Notes: generated by a model from the sequence alone, not told the origin. A stretch of DNA of 64,000 bases from Siniperca chuatsi (GCF_020085105.1 NC_058051.1:1042001-1106000); one strand, 5' to 3'. Positions 46,301 to 54,560 are shown, counted from the first letter of the stretch. Made by a program: numbers and translations.

Positions 46301-46711
46301 CTCTCTCCTCTGTCTCTCTTCCTCTCTCCTCCATCGCTCCTCTTCTCTTCTCTCCTCCTCTCTCCTTTGTCTCTCCTCCTCTCTCCTCTTCTCCTCCTCT
46401 CTCCTCTGTCTCTCCTCCTTTCTCCTCTGTCGCTCTTCTTCTCTTCTCCTCTCCTCCTCTCTCCTCTGTCTCTCCTCTTGATCCCTGATTGGCTTATTAA
46501 AGCAATAATCACACTCGTACGTACCGGAGCCAACTGGTCTGTAGAATTCACCTCCATTGAACACAAATACGTCCCGCCCATGAACAGTACTTCGGTAAAC
46601 ATCCTTGAAGTATAACAATAAAGCCAGGGTCAATAGAGGCAGGGTCCATGGAACCAGGACTTTATTGCACTTGCAGCATCTCGTGTAAGGATGTGATTGT
46701 TCGTTCCCCAT
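37373..46711 (-). CDS. Giant SecA-like chimeric ATPase, intact single-exon copy B (3,112 residues)
   Basis: Not a known named gene to me. The start is ATG (MGNEQS), with a conserved 5'-UTR splice acceptor 57 bp upstream. Layout: MGNxxS myristoylation-type start; CCKC (12-15) and CDYC (67-70), zinc-ribbon-like; Glu/Arg repeat about 75-605; helical module plus degenerate SecA half (P-loop replaced by GVEEDSC at 1019, DEVD by EEQS at 1122); second helical module; SecA core with Walker A GTGEGKS 1451-1457, Walker B DEVDS 1556-1560, KKWGDGLQQFVE around 1816, ATNLAGRGTD 1979-1988, QAFGRTARKG 2017-2026; TPR-like helices about 2155-2235; glycine-rich hydrophobic segment about 2330-2415; OTU-like GKSCLFHALA with Cys2825; His block ADHQPPVH (2931) and EIHREFPS (2991). 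SecA motors thread unfolded polypeptides using ATP; that this protein does so is inference. Bacterial SecA is about 900 residues, so this is a chimera. Localisation is probably cytosolic, membrane-tethered by lipid. Confidence 0.9.
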   Translation of the reverse strand: MGNEQSHPYTRCCKCNKVLVPWTLPLLTLALLLYFKDVYRSTVHGRDVFVFNGGEFYRPVGSGTYECDYCFNKPIRDQEERQRREEERRREEERQRRKEERQRREEEKRREEERQRREEERREEERWRREEERQRREEEKRRREKERQRREEERQRREEEKRREEERQRREEERQRREEEKRREVERQRREEEKRREEEETERERRERGGERERRRERGERGGEEKRRGGETEERGGEEEKRGGETEERGGEEKRGGETEERGGEEEKRGGETEERGGEEKRGGETEERGGEEEKRGGEEKGSRETEERGGEEKRGGETEERGGEEKRRGETEERGGEEKRRGETEERGGEEKRRGETEERGGEEKRGGEEKRRGETEERGGEEKRGGEEKRGGETEERGGEEKRGGEEKRGGETKERRGEEKRRGETEERGGEEKRRGETEERGGEEKRRGETEREREREERRRREREEERQREREEKRREEEKRREEERQRREERERERGGETKERRGEEKRERERQRREEERQRREEEKRREEERQRREEEKRREEERQRREEERQRREEEKRREEERQMKEQQRARESEEKKRQEELNQRLQESHQRANEQQEKQLSSDISEEYESKRDVQIWHLGEFETNYESGSDELLEILSLKCSFPVPDLSLTQLTADQLGKIVSVLDKLLFDEWISAPPSLSTLQHTQVFITELCALSLEISEGVSLQSFSSRVQSLVESISQSACDVFESFLLTQALYVNLMHFFTDYGSSDTDAVVIAKQWAERELSTEQLFLIEFLSTLTSSLQNAVERATVFILKMEMQCLKLLLSTLTQLNGKETHSESTEMLLRLVQTNHWTPTEAVTLLKALSQKYAEDVSITEVLTLVQVYDISPEWTDESGRSLIRALDFAGPERFHQDFQKTVRREDESSLVAALAELKMLWNLDDSVIDMIKNITSGVRQYSENAPKDAPFVKDSFKCVTLNADDIQNSLSQLCKAVFDTKGWWPTGRQMLRWCALVLTEKSGALQLVGVEEDSCVTAMFAAAQVCMGNKLDIVLSSDVHAEERTKEWSDFYKHLGISVNTNLKKTNASYRDVYEADIVYGTINDFVSDYFQYGIEVMETGNPQLSRGFIIEEQSLSSCHNLQLSRLKDNEPLVFAAEVLQSLMGKLHSEDLELRNRFIKALFQVLHTNLNKDTNTDNKIITISKRITGKGLASDEVFVLTFLENLLRVVTEETESEKNGTSPASKWCLEILFACVEHFQASKAQAKELLQMVSNLGAQRLWSPVEVLNLLGALTDHHHDEDCISIMKILHLMATYQVSSKWTDENNQSLLKLLDSSRTEKLIQHLEKSLRDEKIKSIDTLFDEIRQMKDIDEQTLSKSYSIVTHVTNLIKTGEIINHTDVQRARNLSHSTDTEDLQEFLAVLCNAAHRHNFEGKWWPRATQMISWCLLALSDTGKLLEMGTGEGKSCVIAMFAVLRALRGEKVDVVSSSSVLCQRDAEEWTNFYKYFGVTADTNTNKTEDEDRKKCYQKDVVYGTIEAFAADHLRQIFEMKDVRPDRSYQCIIIDEVDSLLLDQGVQLTYLSSPMVSMQHLNIILAMIWGHVSQYGFLSAGHQTFVQAPPVSFFKAIFDSIDTEETDINDPMDILRIAEESNTVPKGFTEDLFKSEMDELLRKLKTVSQDAVVDFFQEFEHSVPYGFTVYTLDDTGLLRLRKRSLYNNQDISELTFLVLEEGLCCSLYDSEEILIKPLAEMISEKIQYTPCTNNEDKISIPGFLKNLVEKKVSVWVQNAFLAMQLKQGREYVVENDNVCPVDFRSTGIVELNKKWGDGLQQFVEIKHKIKLSTISVVTNYVSNISFFEKYHGKIYGTTGTLGSNTDMLVLQDLYPNLSACKMPTFNRKKLFEVQGTLKTSAEEWKSELKRVVMAQISPNSYRDGRAALVICETINKAKEIYEELKGSIPGEIILYCRSDTDSLNKIDKELLPGDVIVATNLAGRGTDIKVSKQVNNNGGLFVILSFLSGNTRVELQAFGRTARKGKPGSAQIIMTTEHLQQSFRTASSLEEAKSTRDRLAAEMINHMMNDVTELKLREDLFSEYVRTLQDIHKNTDGDDKRAVVAIMNEFWGIWLQTKSEEIEQLKRNELQKSLKADLSLARSQSQSQTSPCSSIYHYIKFGNIALSEKQWDVSARLFEKAMKQDASWAAIAFYSHAYCTIKQQNADYLTQARDDLTKAQESLKYLSEESMVCLQFVKMSSADSANSNPTSLEKQLTTKCSMLGYFDKNISEAIQKLDEIKERGRDARVKKLPIFSLVSSADEDLQVEAYHLYSQGLKYVFSVEEEPRFPWEALLVFSLGVLQIIGGALLTAFTFGTLAQVGMGLITEGISDCIYGIESMVTGEFSWKAWATEKAISIGVSLIGFGVGKLIAKGFKASKMLRFGKQLKYMPKFLSRQVKDGLSVVAKTNMKNAVKHTAKIMVEEIITYGLGKAEEEILTQTLNGIKNKLEKGIVDDVKSKIEKEPLATLVDSIILSHLEDKKQLHDLLEDENRKSELLAIFRKLSNTAVKPFYADLSWQKKINSSLSTVINKVKAEAKGKATVILTAIQTVHMATLAGDAISAVNSLSDRFFSNLHEQLNIFKKENGFSEKVKVNELSASDTEMLKKLKQDLADTISATLADVLVEVFHQKFSSHIVSRLQGQVNGVIGHYVRTGLKTDRTEEKLRAGQNNRYIAYMPKSKHKVAGEAGKHSQSHAEKIRNPMTAGTVLDIRVLSETTGTKVVILTEDSHGRLTKMQELSPGTKPTSQTVTLIYRPKSAQYPDGHYDVSINNQPVSIVNEGKSCLFHALARGMKPEASEEAIALEADRLRSVEADTLLRHPGQWNSFVKRKDWTEAIRGGDWYMAEGAVPKKIIKEKKTLLKKEVGKIEYYKNWKKYATNNPGTGQFINADHQPPVHSILEARKLNQNSRLAEAMLEVATNSSPLDNNLIPDVRKNHGLELPTVYVPAEIHREFPSTKSKAFRTCLATAISTDDVVGTFKLMILGANVRSKLNSTKNFNNFQNSEISKTRLAIFEKSFQQHSTGMVKTWFNLFQGKGVMTDTDLTNITTWINNEGYNNQNDPHRNQVSNLL
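44996..46478 (-). repeat. Expanded polypurine coding repeat in SecA-like gene B
   Basis: About 1.5 kb of imperfect repeats built from 'ctcctctctcctctgtctct' and 'cttctcttct' words (plus strand), against about 190 bp in unit A. It encodes Glu/Arg-rich sequence. Most is REEERQRR-type, but a middle portion (about 45.4-46.1 kb) is read in a shifted frame as GGETEERGGEEK before returning. All frames are open, as are complementary Ser/Leu-rich frames on the plus strand. The strand asymmetry and mirror symmetry favour triplex formation and replication slippage, and assembly length may be unreliable. Confidence 0.9.
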
Positions 46712-46767
46712 TTCTGATTATTTAGTCAGCAGTTTAGTGGTGATTTTCGTGTGCAACCTGTGGTTTC

Positions 46768-46770
46768 CTG
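46768..46770 (-). other. Splice acceptor in the 5' UTR of SecA-like gene B
   Basis: Minus strand: T-rich tract, ATCTTTCAG, then GAAACC. It is conserved with unit A, and homology between the units ends shortly upstream of it, inside the intron. Confidence 0.55.
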
Positions 46771-47860
46771 AAAGATAAAAAAATACAAATTTCAATTACT
46801 AATAACTTTCGTGCAGAGAAGATGACTTTCAGAGATTGTTTACCGTAACCAGCTACCTAATAACATTGGTAACATGTTTTGACATCGATTAACATGCAAA
46901 ACAGGTTTTATAATATGATACTATGTATTATTTGAATTAAACACAAGCAAATACACTTTAGTAGATATATACAATGTGCACTTCCATTGTGCTGCCATTG
47001 TTGTGACGTCAGACAGCTGCTTCTTCACAAACCGGGGTAGATGGATTTGCCATCACAAGTTCACTGCCAAAGGTAATATAGTAATAGTAATTCAGAGTGT
47101 AGTAGGAAGACAACTGAGTAGCTCAAATCTGAGTAGACTAGAGAGGCGCGAGTGCACTCACCAGACAAACTTGGCACTTAAAACTGAAGAAATTCATCTC
47201 AGATTAGGAAAAGAACTGCTGTGGTCATATCAACCAAATAACAATATAAGAGCTAAGGAAAAGGCAAACCAAAACTTAGTCTTCGTTGTCCTATAACCAT
47301 TTGGGGTCAGTGAAACATAAGAAACCACCTACTACAGAAACATTACTGACCTCGCACATACCAGACAGACATTTCCCAGACTCATACAGAACATTTTGAC
47401 CCAGTTCTTGTTAGAGGTGTAAAAAAAAAATAGTGCTCACACACTGAACGATTTGAGTTTGAACGGTTTGTATTCTGTTTTTGCGATGCAGATCGAATGA
47501 ATAGATTATACTAAACAATCCTGTACTGGCACACACATACGCTGAACACATTACACATAGTGAGGACGGGAAAAGGGCAACAACTACATGGGTTTAAGCA
47601 CAGTGGAGAAGGCGCGTTGATCATTACAGGCATGAAGGACATCAAGGGGTTTATTTTCTACTGGACAACTGGCTGCTAGACTCAGAGGCACGGGCACAGA
47701 GCATTTGAAATAGTGGAAGTGCTTGTAGGACACTGCACCACCTGGTCAGATAGTGCAGTTAAAGATGAATGAACTATTAGTTTGGGCATATAGCCACCGT
47801 CAGACTCCATACATTAGCGCAATAAACGACTAACAGAAACTGAGGTGATAGTGGAGGAGG

Positions 47861-48597
47861 ATGGGGGTCACAGAACACCCGTGGCACCCTTTTAGGAGAA
47901 CAGGTTGTGGTCTAAGGGGAACTTTAGCTGTATTGTTCCTAGTTAGTGTCATCGTGGTTGTTCCAATATTCCTGATGCTTGAACATACAGCTAATCCCGA
48001 GGAGAGTAGCAATGCCACTTGAACACCCCTCAGTACTCAATTCAATGTATATAGCGCCACTTCATAACAGAAGTTATCTCATTGCACTTTTCCTATAGAG
48101 CTACTCAGACAACTACACCAGTAGAAAGTCACCTGACCAGTATTGAAGACACAGACAGACTCACACACAGCACCCAAGACACTATCCAAATCCATGACAC
48201 AAACAGAAACTGAAAGAGACAACACACAGTAATGTAGTGATGTAAACGGTGGGGAACAGAGGTGGAAAGCATTTGGGTTTGATAGTGCTGTATTGGGTAT
48301 CGATGATGAGTGGACAAGAGATAACATATATAATGAAACATGAAATGGCTTTGGATTATATCCTAGCCAAAACTGGAGGCCACACCTTTGTCCCCGATAA
48401 CTAAGACAACATCACTAGCGTCATCGCAGCCCTTGAAATTATTAGGGATGCATTTAGACCTTCGGAAGGCGCAGCAAATTCTTCTGTGGGCCTGTTACAA
48501 GATTAGTTTGGTCCATGGGGCGCAGATACTATTCCCAGTAGTCATGATTGGCCTGGTGCTGTTATGCGGCTGTAACCTTATCCTTACTCGTACCTGA
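47861..48597 (+). other. Possible decayed retroelement envelope-like fragments
   Basis: A 53-codon frame (47861-48022) has a basic stretch, a strong hydrophobic segment and a sequon-containing end, like a signal-anchor leader. A second frame (48388-48597) ends in a membrane span (VVMIGLVLLCGCNLIL) and short tail, like an envelope C-terminus. An inverted L2-like tail lies between them. No polymerase or LTR was found nearby. The link to a retroviral envelope is a guess from shape only. Confidence 0.2.
48037..48106 (-). mobile_element. Inverted L2-like LINE 3' tail
   Basis: 'atatagcgccacttcataac', 'agaagttatctcattgcact' and 'tttcctatagag' are the reverse complement of the tail seen at 5.4 kb. 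Confidence 0.7.
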
Positions 48598-48714
48598 AGG
48601 GAAGAAAGATCGATCGCGCATTTGATCATCTTAAATAACTAACAGTCTTCTAGAGGACTAGAGTCCTGTTCCCGCCACGCCTCTTTTATACATCACAGTT
48701 GCAGAAAATGTCAC

Positions 48715-48940
48715 TTTCAATTTTATTTATATAGCGCCAGTTCATAACAGAAGTTATCTCATTGCACTTTTCTTATAGAGCAGGTCTAGACCGAACTCTT
48801 ATATTATAATTAATATTACTCTATAATATTATTTACAGAGACCCAACAAATCCCACCATGAGCAAGCACTTGGTGACAGCGGCAAGGAAAAACTTCCTTT
48901 AAGAGGCAGAAACCTCGAGCAGAACCAGACTCAATGGTGG
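48715..48940 (-). mobile_element. Inverted L2-like LINE 3' region
   Basis: The reverse complement of the 5.27-5.45 kb tail, including 'gagcaagcacttggtgacag' and 'aaacttcctttaagaggcag'. Confidence 0.75.
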
Positions 48941-50519
48941 GCGGCCATCTGCTGCTGCTAATAAAGTTTTTTCATTATTAGAAAACGTGTAAAGGTGCAT
49001 AAGACAGTTCAACAACCACACATTCATTTGAAACTATTTCATTCGTCACTCTGTCATCACTGAAATCAAACATTCATCTGTTATGAAAGCTTTTCAAATG
49101 TGTAAAAAAACCCGACATCAGACTCTCTCACCTTGTTCCTGTGAATGTCCGTCACATAAGCAGCTTGCTCGTGTCTCGTCCAAGTCTGTCTGGAAAAACA
49201 GAGACCGGCTCATTTATATTATGGGGACTCCACTAGTAGTGGACTGGCAATCTGGCATACCAGTCTTTTCCCGGTGGGCCAACACACCTTGGGGGCCAGT
49301 CGTTGGCAATATATATATTTTTTGATTGCCAAAGACCGGCCCATAAAGTAGGGGCAGCTGCCTATTGTTTAATTTTCTATAATGACACTAGGCTGGCCCA
49401 ATCACATCTCTTCCTGGGCCGCCCCCTCCCGTCCTCTCTGCTTCTCGTGTCAGATGCCGAAGGGCTCAGAGCTATCAGCCAACAGCAGTAACTAATGAGC
49501 AGCAACAGGTGGAAGGCGGAGAAGTGGCTGGCCATATGTGGAGCTGGCTTGTGACAGGGAAGGCAGCTAGCTGCTTTCACTTTCACAAGTTTGCACTGTA
49601 AAGAATGTAGCCTGAGATTTACAGTAATTAACTGGCAGCAACTGACGTGTAACTTACTGTAAAGGAAGTCACATTACACTGCGGTTAGGGTTGCCAGCCA
49701 GTCACTGTAATTTTTGTGGTGACCTCACTGTAATCCAACAGATGCACATTTGCCAGTATATTTCTGGATGGCGTGAAAAAACAGGTCATAGTTTATTTAA
49801 AATACAACACATTCACAACTGTTCAAAATGGTCTTAAAAAGTCCTTCAAGTGCATGAAGGATCTTTTAAAATTAACATACTGTATATTCCCATATAAAAG
49901 TCAATATTCAAATAATGGTCTCAAATAAGTCAGGTTAAAAAAACAATGAGTGGGTTGGAATAACTTGTAACCAACAACAGCTCATATGATACATGTAGAA
50001 ATAAAGCCATGTCTCCAAAAATAACCCCAAATAAAGGCCTGGTCTCCTGCCACTGAGGTGAAGAAAGGTCGCTGACACTGTGGTTTTAGATGTCACTTTT
50101 CCTCTTGATGTTTTTGTCTCTCTCTCAGGGTTCATGCCTATGACGCGCCTGAAAAATGTCAAGAAACACACAACATTTAATGCTGATTTTGTCACCTTTA
50201 TGAAGCATATAATCACGATTGAAAGTTTTCCTCCCACCATATATTCTTAATAGAGTCAATATCTACATTATGTACACGAGTGATTGTGTGGATGAAAACC
50301 AGATTATGTATATGAGTATATTCGAATTCAAGCATATTCCTTGAAAACACGACAGTTAAAATGAAGCATTTTCCAAACTTTAAAGACTCCGTACGAACCC
50401 TGTACATATGTAAAAGGCAGGTTCTGATGTTGTGAGAGTTCAAATTATTGTAAATTATTGCATTCCTTTTTTTATATTCACAATTTGTACAGAGTCCCAA
50501 CTTTTTTTGGAATCCGGTT

Positions 50520-50860
50520 GTAGCAGTAATATTACTATTTACATCTTCAGTGACTTCTGCTCCAGGACCAGCAGCAGAAACGAAGAAGGAAACCGAAACA
50601 ACCCGCAATTTAAACGCTGTAACATTCATTTACTTGTTTGCATGTGAAGCTGGTCGTTAAGCTGCAGTCTCAGCGCTGAAGACTGCAAAGTCTATGATGC
50701 GTGTTGTTGATTTATCCCGGGGCTGGGTATGACTCAGAAATGTGGTTCTATAATAAGCAAATAAACTTAATCAGTAACAGAAAACTGCAGGATAATAATA
50801 ATGATGATGATGATATAATGAATACTCAAAACGAAACTAACGGTCTTCATTGACGCACCT
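50520..50860. other. Conserved upstream block, unit B
   Basis: Matches 30.06-30.81 kb after removal of about 315 bp present only in unit A. It carries the same two-frame leader-like segment (from about 50,629 on the minus strand) and the same donor-like site near 50,859. Confidence 0.35.
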
Positions 50861-51105
50861 TCCAAAATCGTCATGAAGGAAACTTCAACGAGAAGTCTGA
50901 GACAATTAAACATGATCCGCTGCCAGCGGAGACCACAGATATCCTCCCTGCAGTTCACAAAGTGAAATCGCTACAGAAAGATCTTAATTTGAATTATTTT
51001 GCTGCTTAACAGAGAAGCCGCAGGACCAATACTTTCACTTTGCCGATTGCGAACTGAAACTCTGATTCACTCTTGAGAGATCTCCAAACAGGCCACGCCC
51101 TCTCA
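50859..51105 (-). promoter_or_regulatory. Candidate promoter and first exon for SecA-like gene B
   Basis: Same elements as the unit A block: GC box, two ISRE/IRF-like sites (around 51,031-51,042 and 51,051-51,061), inverted CCAAT box and a GTGCGT donor at 50,859/50,858. This copy would drive the intact gene, about 4.1 kb upstream of its acceptor. The assignment is inferred. Confidence 0.35.
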
Positions 51106-51204
51106 AATAAATTCAATGAGCAACATAATAGCTGCACAGCCCTTATGATAAAAAACACACAAGCTGAATGATGGACATTTACATTTCACTAATTTAATGT
51201 TTGC

Positions 51205-51480
51205 CCCAAAAACATAGTTGGAATACATTATAATCATTTTATAATGTATCTTATAATGAGTTCTAACAGTGATTATGCATTATAAAATCATTATAATGTA
51301 TTACAACTGAGATTTATAATACATGATCCTTGTGAAAAAATCGTCATTGAGTGACCAGCTGTTATGAAATATTATGATACTTGAGCTTATAAGTCATTAT
51401 AAAATGCTTTATAATGTGTTATGGTTATTGTTATAAAGCATTGTGAATATTTGCTTATAACTATAACAACTAGTAGACTG
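51205..51480. mobile_element. AT-rich 'cattataa' repeat, unit B
   Basis: Nearly identical to 31.16-31.44 kb. Confidence 0.6.
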
Positions 51481-51491
51481 CACATGTACTG

Positions 51492-51950
51492 ACAAGAAGC
51501 AGGAAGAGAGATCAAACCTCTCCAATATTAGCTTCTCTGCACTGGCTCCCTGTGAAATCCAGAACTGAATTTAAAATCCTTCTCCTCACCTACAAAGCTC
51601 TTAACGGTCTGGCACCATTGTATCTTAAAGATCTCGTAATTCCTTATTACCCGACTAGATCGCTGCGCTCCCAGGATGCAGGGTTACTTGTGGATCCTAG
51701 AGTCTCCAAAAGTAGACCGGGAGCCAGAGCCTTCAGGTATCAAGCTCCTCTCCTGTGGAACCAGGTCCCAGTTTGGGTTCAGGAGGCAGACATCATCTCC
51801 ACATTTAAGAGCAGGCTTCAGACTTTCCTCTGTGATAAAGCTTATAGTTAGAGCTGGCTCAGGTGAGTCCTGAACCATCCCTTAGTTCTGCTGCTATAGG
51901 CCTAGACTGCCGGGAGACTTCCCATGATGCAGTACTTCAGTACATCACCA
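51492..51950 (+). mobile_element. L2-like LINE fragment, plus orientation (unit B)
   Basis: Copy of 31.44-31.90 kb. The reverse-transcriptase C-terminal block is open at 51552-51851. Confidence 0.8.
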
Positions 51951-52227
51951 TTTATTCAAGACATAAAATGGCACAGTGGCTATATAAACATTTGGAAAAA
52001 CACATAGTTTAACCAACACCTATTTCAGCAGACCATTCAGTCAGTTACATAACATTCCTGACTCATCAGCTGTTGAGGTGATTCCTAATGCTACTAAATG
52101 ATCACAACATCATTTCAACAATATTAAGAGTGGCACAAGGTTAAACAACATTTGGTTTGATCACACAATCTGGTTTAATAAACTGCAATCTCACACACAT
52201 CATAGTAGCAGTGGGTCTGTCCGCTGG

Positions 52228-52241
52228 CCACTAGATGGCAG
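52228..52241 (+). promoter_or_regulatory. CTCF-type motif, unit B
   Basis: CCACTAGATGGCAG, identical to the unit A site. Confidence 0.5.
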
Positions 52242-52365
52242 TGTGGCCACATGGCAAACAGGTATTTAATTCATGAATTAATATTTCATCCGTCTTCCCT
52301 GTATGAACGATCAGAGTTTGACTATTCATCAAGAAACTGGCTGAGATCTTTTCAGTCTCCAGATA

Positions 52366-52405
52366 TACGCTGTAATCTGATGATGTGCAGTCAGATTACA
52401 GCGTA
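52366..52405. other. Perfect 15-bp-stem hairpin, unit B
   Basis: Identical stem and loop to 32312-32351. Confidence 0.85.
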
Positions 52406-52974
52406 GAGAGGCAGGAGATGGAGGACGCAGAAGCTGGTTGTCCTGATGATTTCCACAGGATCCTCAGCACTGCTCTGTCTCGAGGAAGCTCTTTAATGTC
52501 TGTTAAATTACAAAGTTCGTTTCCATAATCAGGGTCCTGAAACTGAATTAAAAAAAATCACCTTTAAGTTGAAAACTTTCCTGAAGAATTCCCTTTAAGT
52601 GTTCAACAAGGTTTTCTGAAATATCCACTGTCGTGATATTATCAGGGAACACGAAGACATGTAGCAACACGATCTGTAAAAGAATAATTTGTACATTAGA
52701 GCAAGGTCACAACAGAATACTTAGCACTGGCCATGGTTGTTATGAATTGAAATGTTTAAAAGTAATACTGAGTAGTGCCAGTATAAAAGTACTGTTGTCT
52801 GTGTGTGCATGTTGAAATGTAACATCCTGAGCTTCTGGTCACGTCTAAAAACTTGCAAGGCTTTTAATAATACTTGATTTTGAGGCATGAAAATAGTGTT
52901 ACATCTTTACTGGTGTGCTGGCCTCATTTTAAATAACATATCAATTAACATTTCTCAAGGATATCAAATGTGCT

Positions 52975-53800
52975 CATTATGTTCAATATACCACAAAGAA
53001 ATCTTTCTGCACAAGAAAGAGACCTTGTTGCTTGAAGAATTAACAAGAACAGTAACAAGTTTGGAGAACCCCGGTTAGGCCACTGCATAGCAGATACCAT
53101 CATGCCTTCCTGAAGAGACATTTCCAGGAGCGGGTATTTATTTTACTGCATTCCTCTGTGAGATGTCTGAACTGCATGTGCGGACTGTTTTGATGCTCTA
53201 TACTGACAAGGAGGTGAAAAGAGGCTTGGGTTAGGTAGTGAGCCATCGTAAGCTGCTGCTTGGTTGCCAGGGTGAGTTTTGGACATCATGCAACCTTTTT
53301 GAAAAAGCTGTGTTTGGCCTCAAATCTCACGGTCTACAGCTCTACTAACGGCCCAAAGCAGCGCATCAAGTGGGGAAAGTGCCCCACAAAGTGGTGTTTT
53401 GTTTGTAATCTCAGATCAGGGAAGGTCTCTAAGTATCTTCCTGTGGTCGTCAATCTTCCTTTCAAGGAAACTCAAGCTGGCATCGGACAAGTCTGCTGAT
53501 ACGACCGACTCAGCGATCTCTTTCAGGCTTCATTCTCTGGCACAAAACATGATAACGTTAGGTCGCAGCCTTTATTACCTTCGTAATCCACTTTCCCGAG
53601 GAGACCCATAGTACGGGTTTCTGCTGGGGTCAGAGGAGGAGCACAGGAGGAGCCACCACCGGCTTGCTTCTGCTGTTTGGATATAAGCGCTGCCTTCCTC
53701 TTCATCTCACTTGTCAGTGTACTTATTTTCTTTCTGATACGTGTCTGCTATCTTTTATCTCCAGAGTTAGCTGCCTAGGCCAAAACTGAATACTTCACTT
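52975..53800. other. Single-copy sequence beyond the duplication
   Basis: The first sequence right of unit B. Short frames only (for example 53,260-53,499), none of recognisable family. Confidence 0.45.

Positions 53801-53802
<2 letters not shown>

Positions 53803-53834
<32 letters not shown>
53803..53834. repeat. (CA)n microsatellite
   Basis: About 16 uninterrupted CA dinucleotides. Confidence 0.95.
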
Positions 53835-53837
<3 letters not shown>

Positions 53838-53844
53838 AGGATTT

Positions 53845-54158
53845 CAAATGTTCAACCTCCATTGACACTTTTAAGACAAATCTCAAGACCTACATGTTTT
53901 CAATGGCCTTTGGTTGCTCTTAGTGGTTTAGGTATTTTATAATACTTTAGTTTTTATAAATTGATCTTACAAGTTTTACTCTGTTTCTGTTTTATATTTG
54001 TGCACATATTTGGATATTGCCTTGTATTCTATAATTGCTATTTATTATTATTATTATTATATCACTACTTGTGCCTTTTTGCTACTGATGTCATTTTACT
54101 CGCTATTGTTGTGTTGTGCCGTCGACTTATATAATAAAAATTGATGTGATTTGGTTTT
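53845..54158 (+). mobile_element. LINE 3' end remnant
   Basis: Encodes a short STFKTNLKTYMFSMAF-like end of a non-LTR retrotransposon ORF. An AT-rich 3' UTR and a 'ttttgatttgat' tail follow. Confidence 0.55.
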
Positions 54159-54429
54159 GATTTGATACATACACATGCATGCATAATTTCCCGACTTTTC
54201 CCCTCATCCGTTCACCACTCACCCTTCCTCCCTCTATCCTCTTCCTCTCGTCTCTTCATCCCACCACCCTCACCCCCCATCCCTCCATCCTTTCTGCATC
54301 ATCTTGGCTCTCCTCCATCCGTAATGCACAATAAACTATTCTAAACCCACATCTCTATTGGCGCGGTCTTTTGTCAGTGAATGGTGCTTTTATACATTTC
54401 ACTTTACAATTTGCCTCTTGTTTATGGTC

Positions 54430-54560
54430 TCATGCAGGGTGCTGGTCTGACCATCAGGAGCAGTTAGGGGTTCAGTGTTTTGCTCAAGGACACTTCCACA
54501 TGTGGACAGGAGGATTCTGGTATCAAACCAGCAACCCTGTGAATAGTGGACTGGATATAT
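54430..54560. repeat. Dispersed teleost repeat fragment
   Basis: 'ggttcagtgttttgctcaag', 'gacacttccacatgtggaca' and 'ggtatcaaaccagcaaccct' match a widespread fish interspersed element by remembered consensus. Confidence 0.4.

Larger units (their letters stand above)
46790..50520. other. Unit B-specific, transposon-rich block
   Basis: No counterpart in unit A. It contains small open frames of possible retroelement origin (47.86-48.60 kb), two inverted L2-like tails, and 'ttactgtaa'-rich and 'ggccggtc'-type repeat debris (49.25-49.78 kb). If the candidate promoter is right, this is part of the 5'-UTR intron of the SecA-like gene. No host gene recognised. Confidence 0.5.
32685..52974 (+). repeat. 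Segmental duplication, unit B
   Basis: The second direct unit. At 32684|32685 the sequence switches abruptly from the distal end ('caaatgtgct', as at 52,965-52,974) to the proximal start ('tggccctgctg', as at 12,551). No shared base bridges the join, so it is a blunt tandem-duplication junction. Unit B holds the intact SecA-like gene, a truncated tmem272-like pseudogene and a different transposon-rich middle. Confidence 0.93.

Noticed and set aside
44885-46615. Long plus-strand frames (576 and 504 codons) rich in Ser and Leu opposite the Glu/Arg repeat
   Set aside because: They are the complement of a low-complexity polypurine tract that has no stops in any frame. There is no start context, domain or splice support.
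37373-46711. Bacterial contamination as the source of the SecA-like sequence
   Set aside because: The gene is flanked on both sides by fish sequence within one contiguous duplicated unit, has a eukaryotic splice acceptor and poly(A) signal, and shows no bacterial neighbours.
12551-52974. Whole duplication as a haplotype assembly artefact
   Set aside because: The two units differ by scattered substitutions, many indels, a non-homologous 4-kb middle and different repeat lengths, and are joined by a gap-free junction. An artefact cannot be fully excluded without reads.
53260-53705. Short frames around 53.3-53.7 kb as a host gene
   Set aside because: The frames are short, lack splice context and recognisable motifs, and overlap on both strands.
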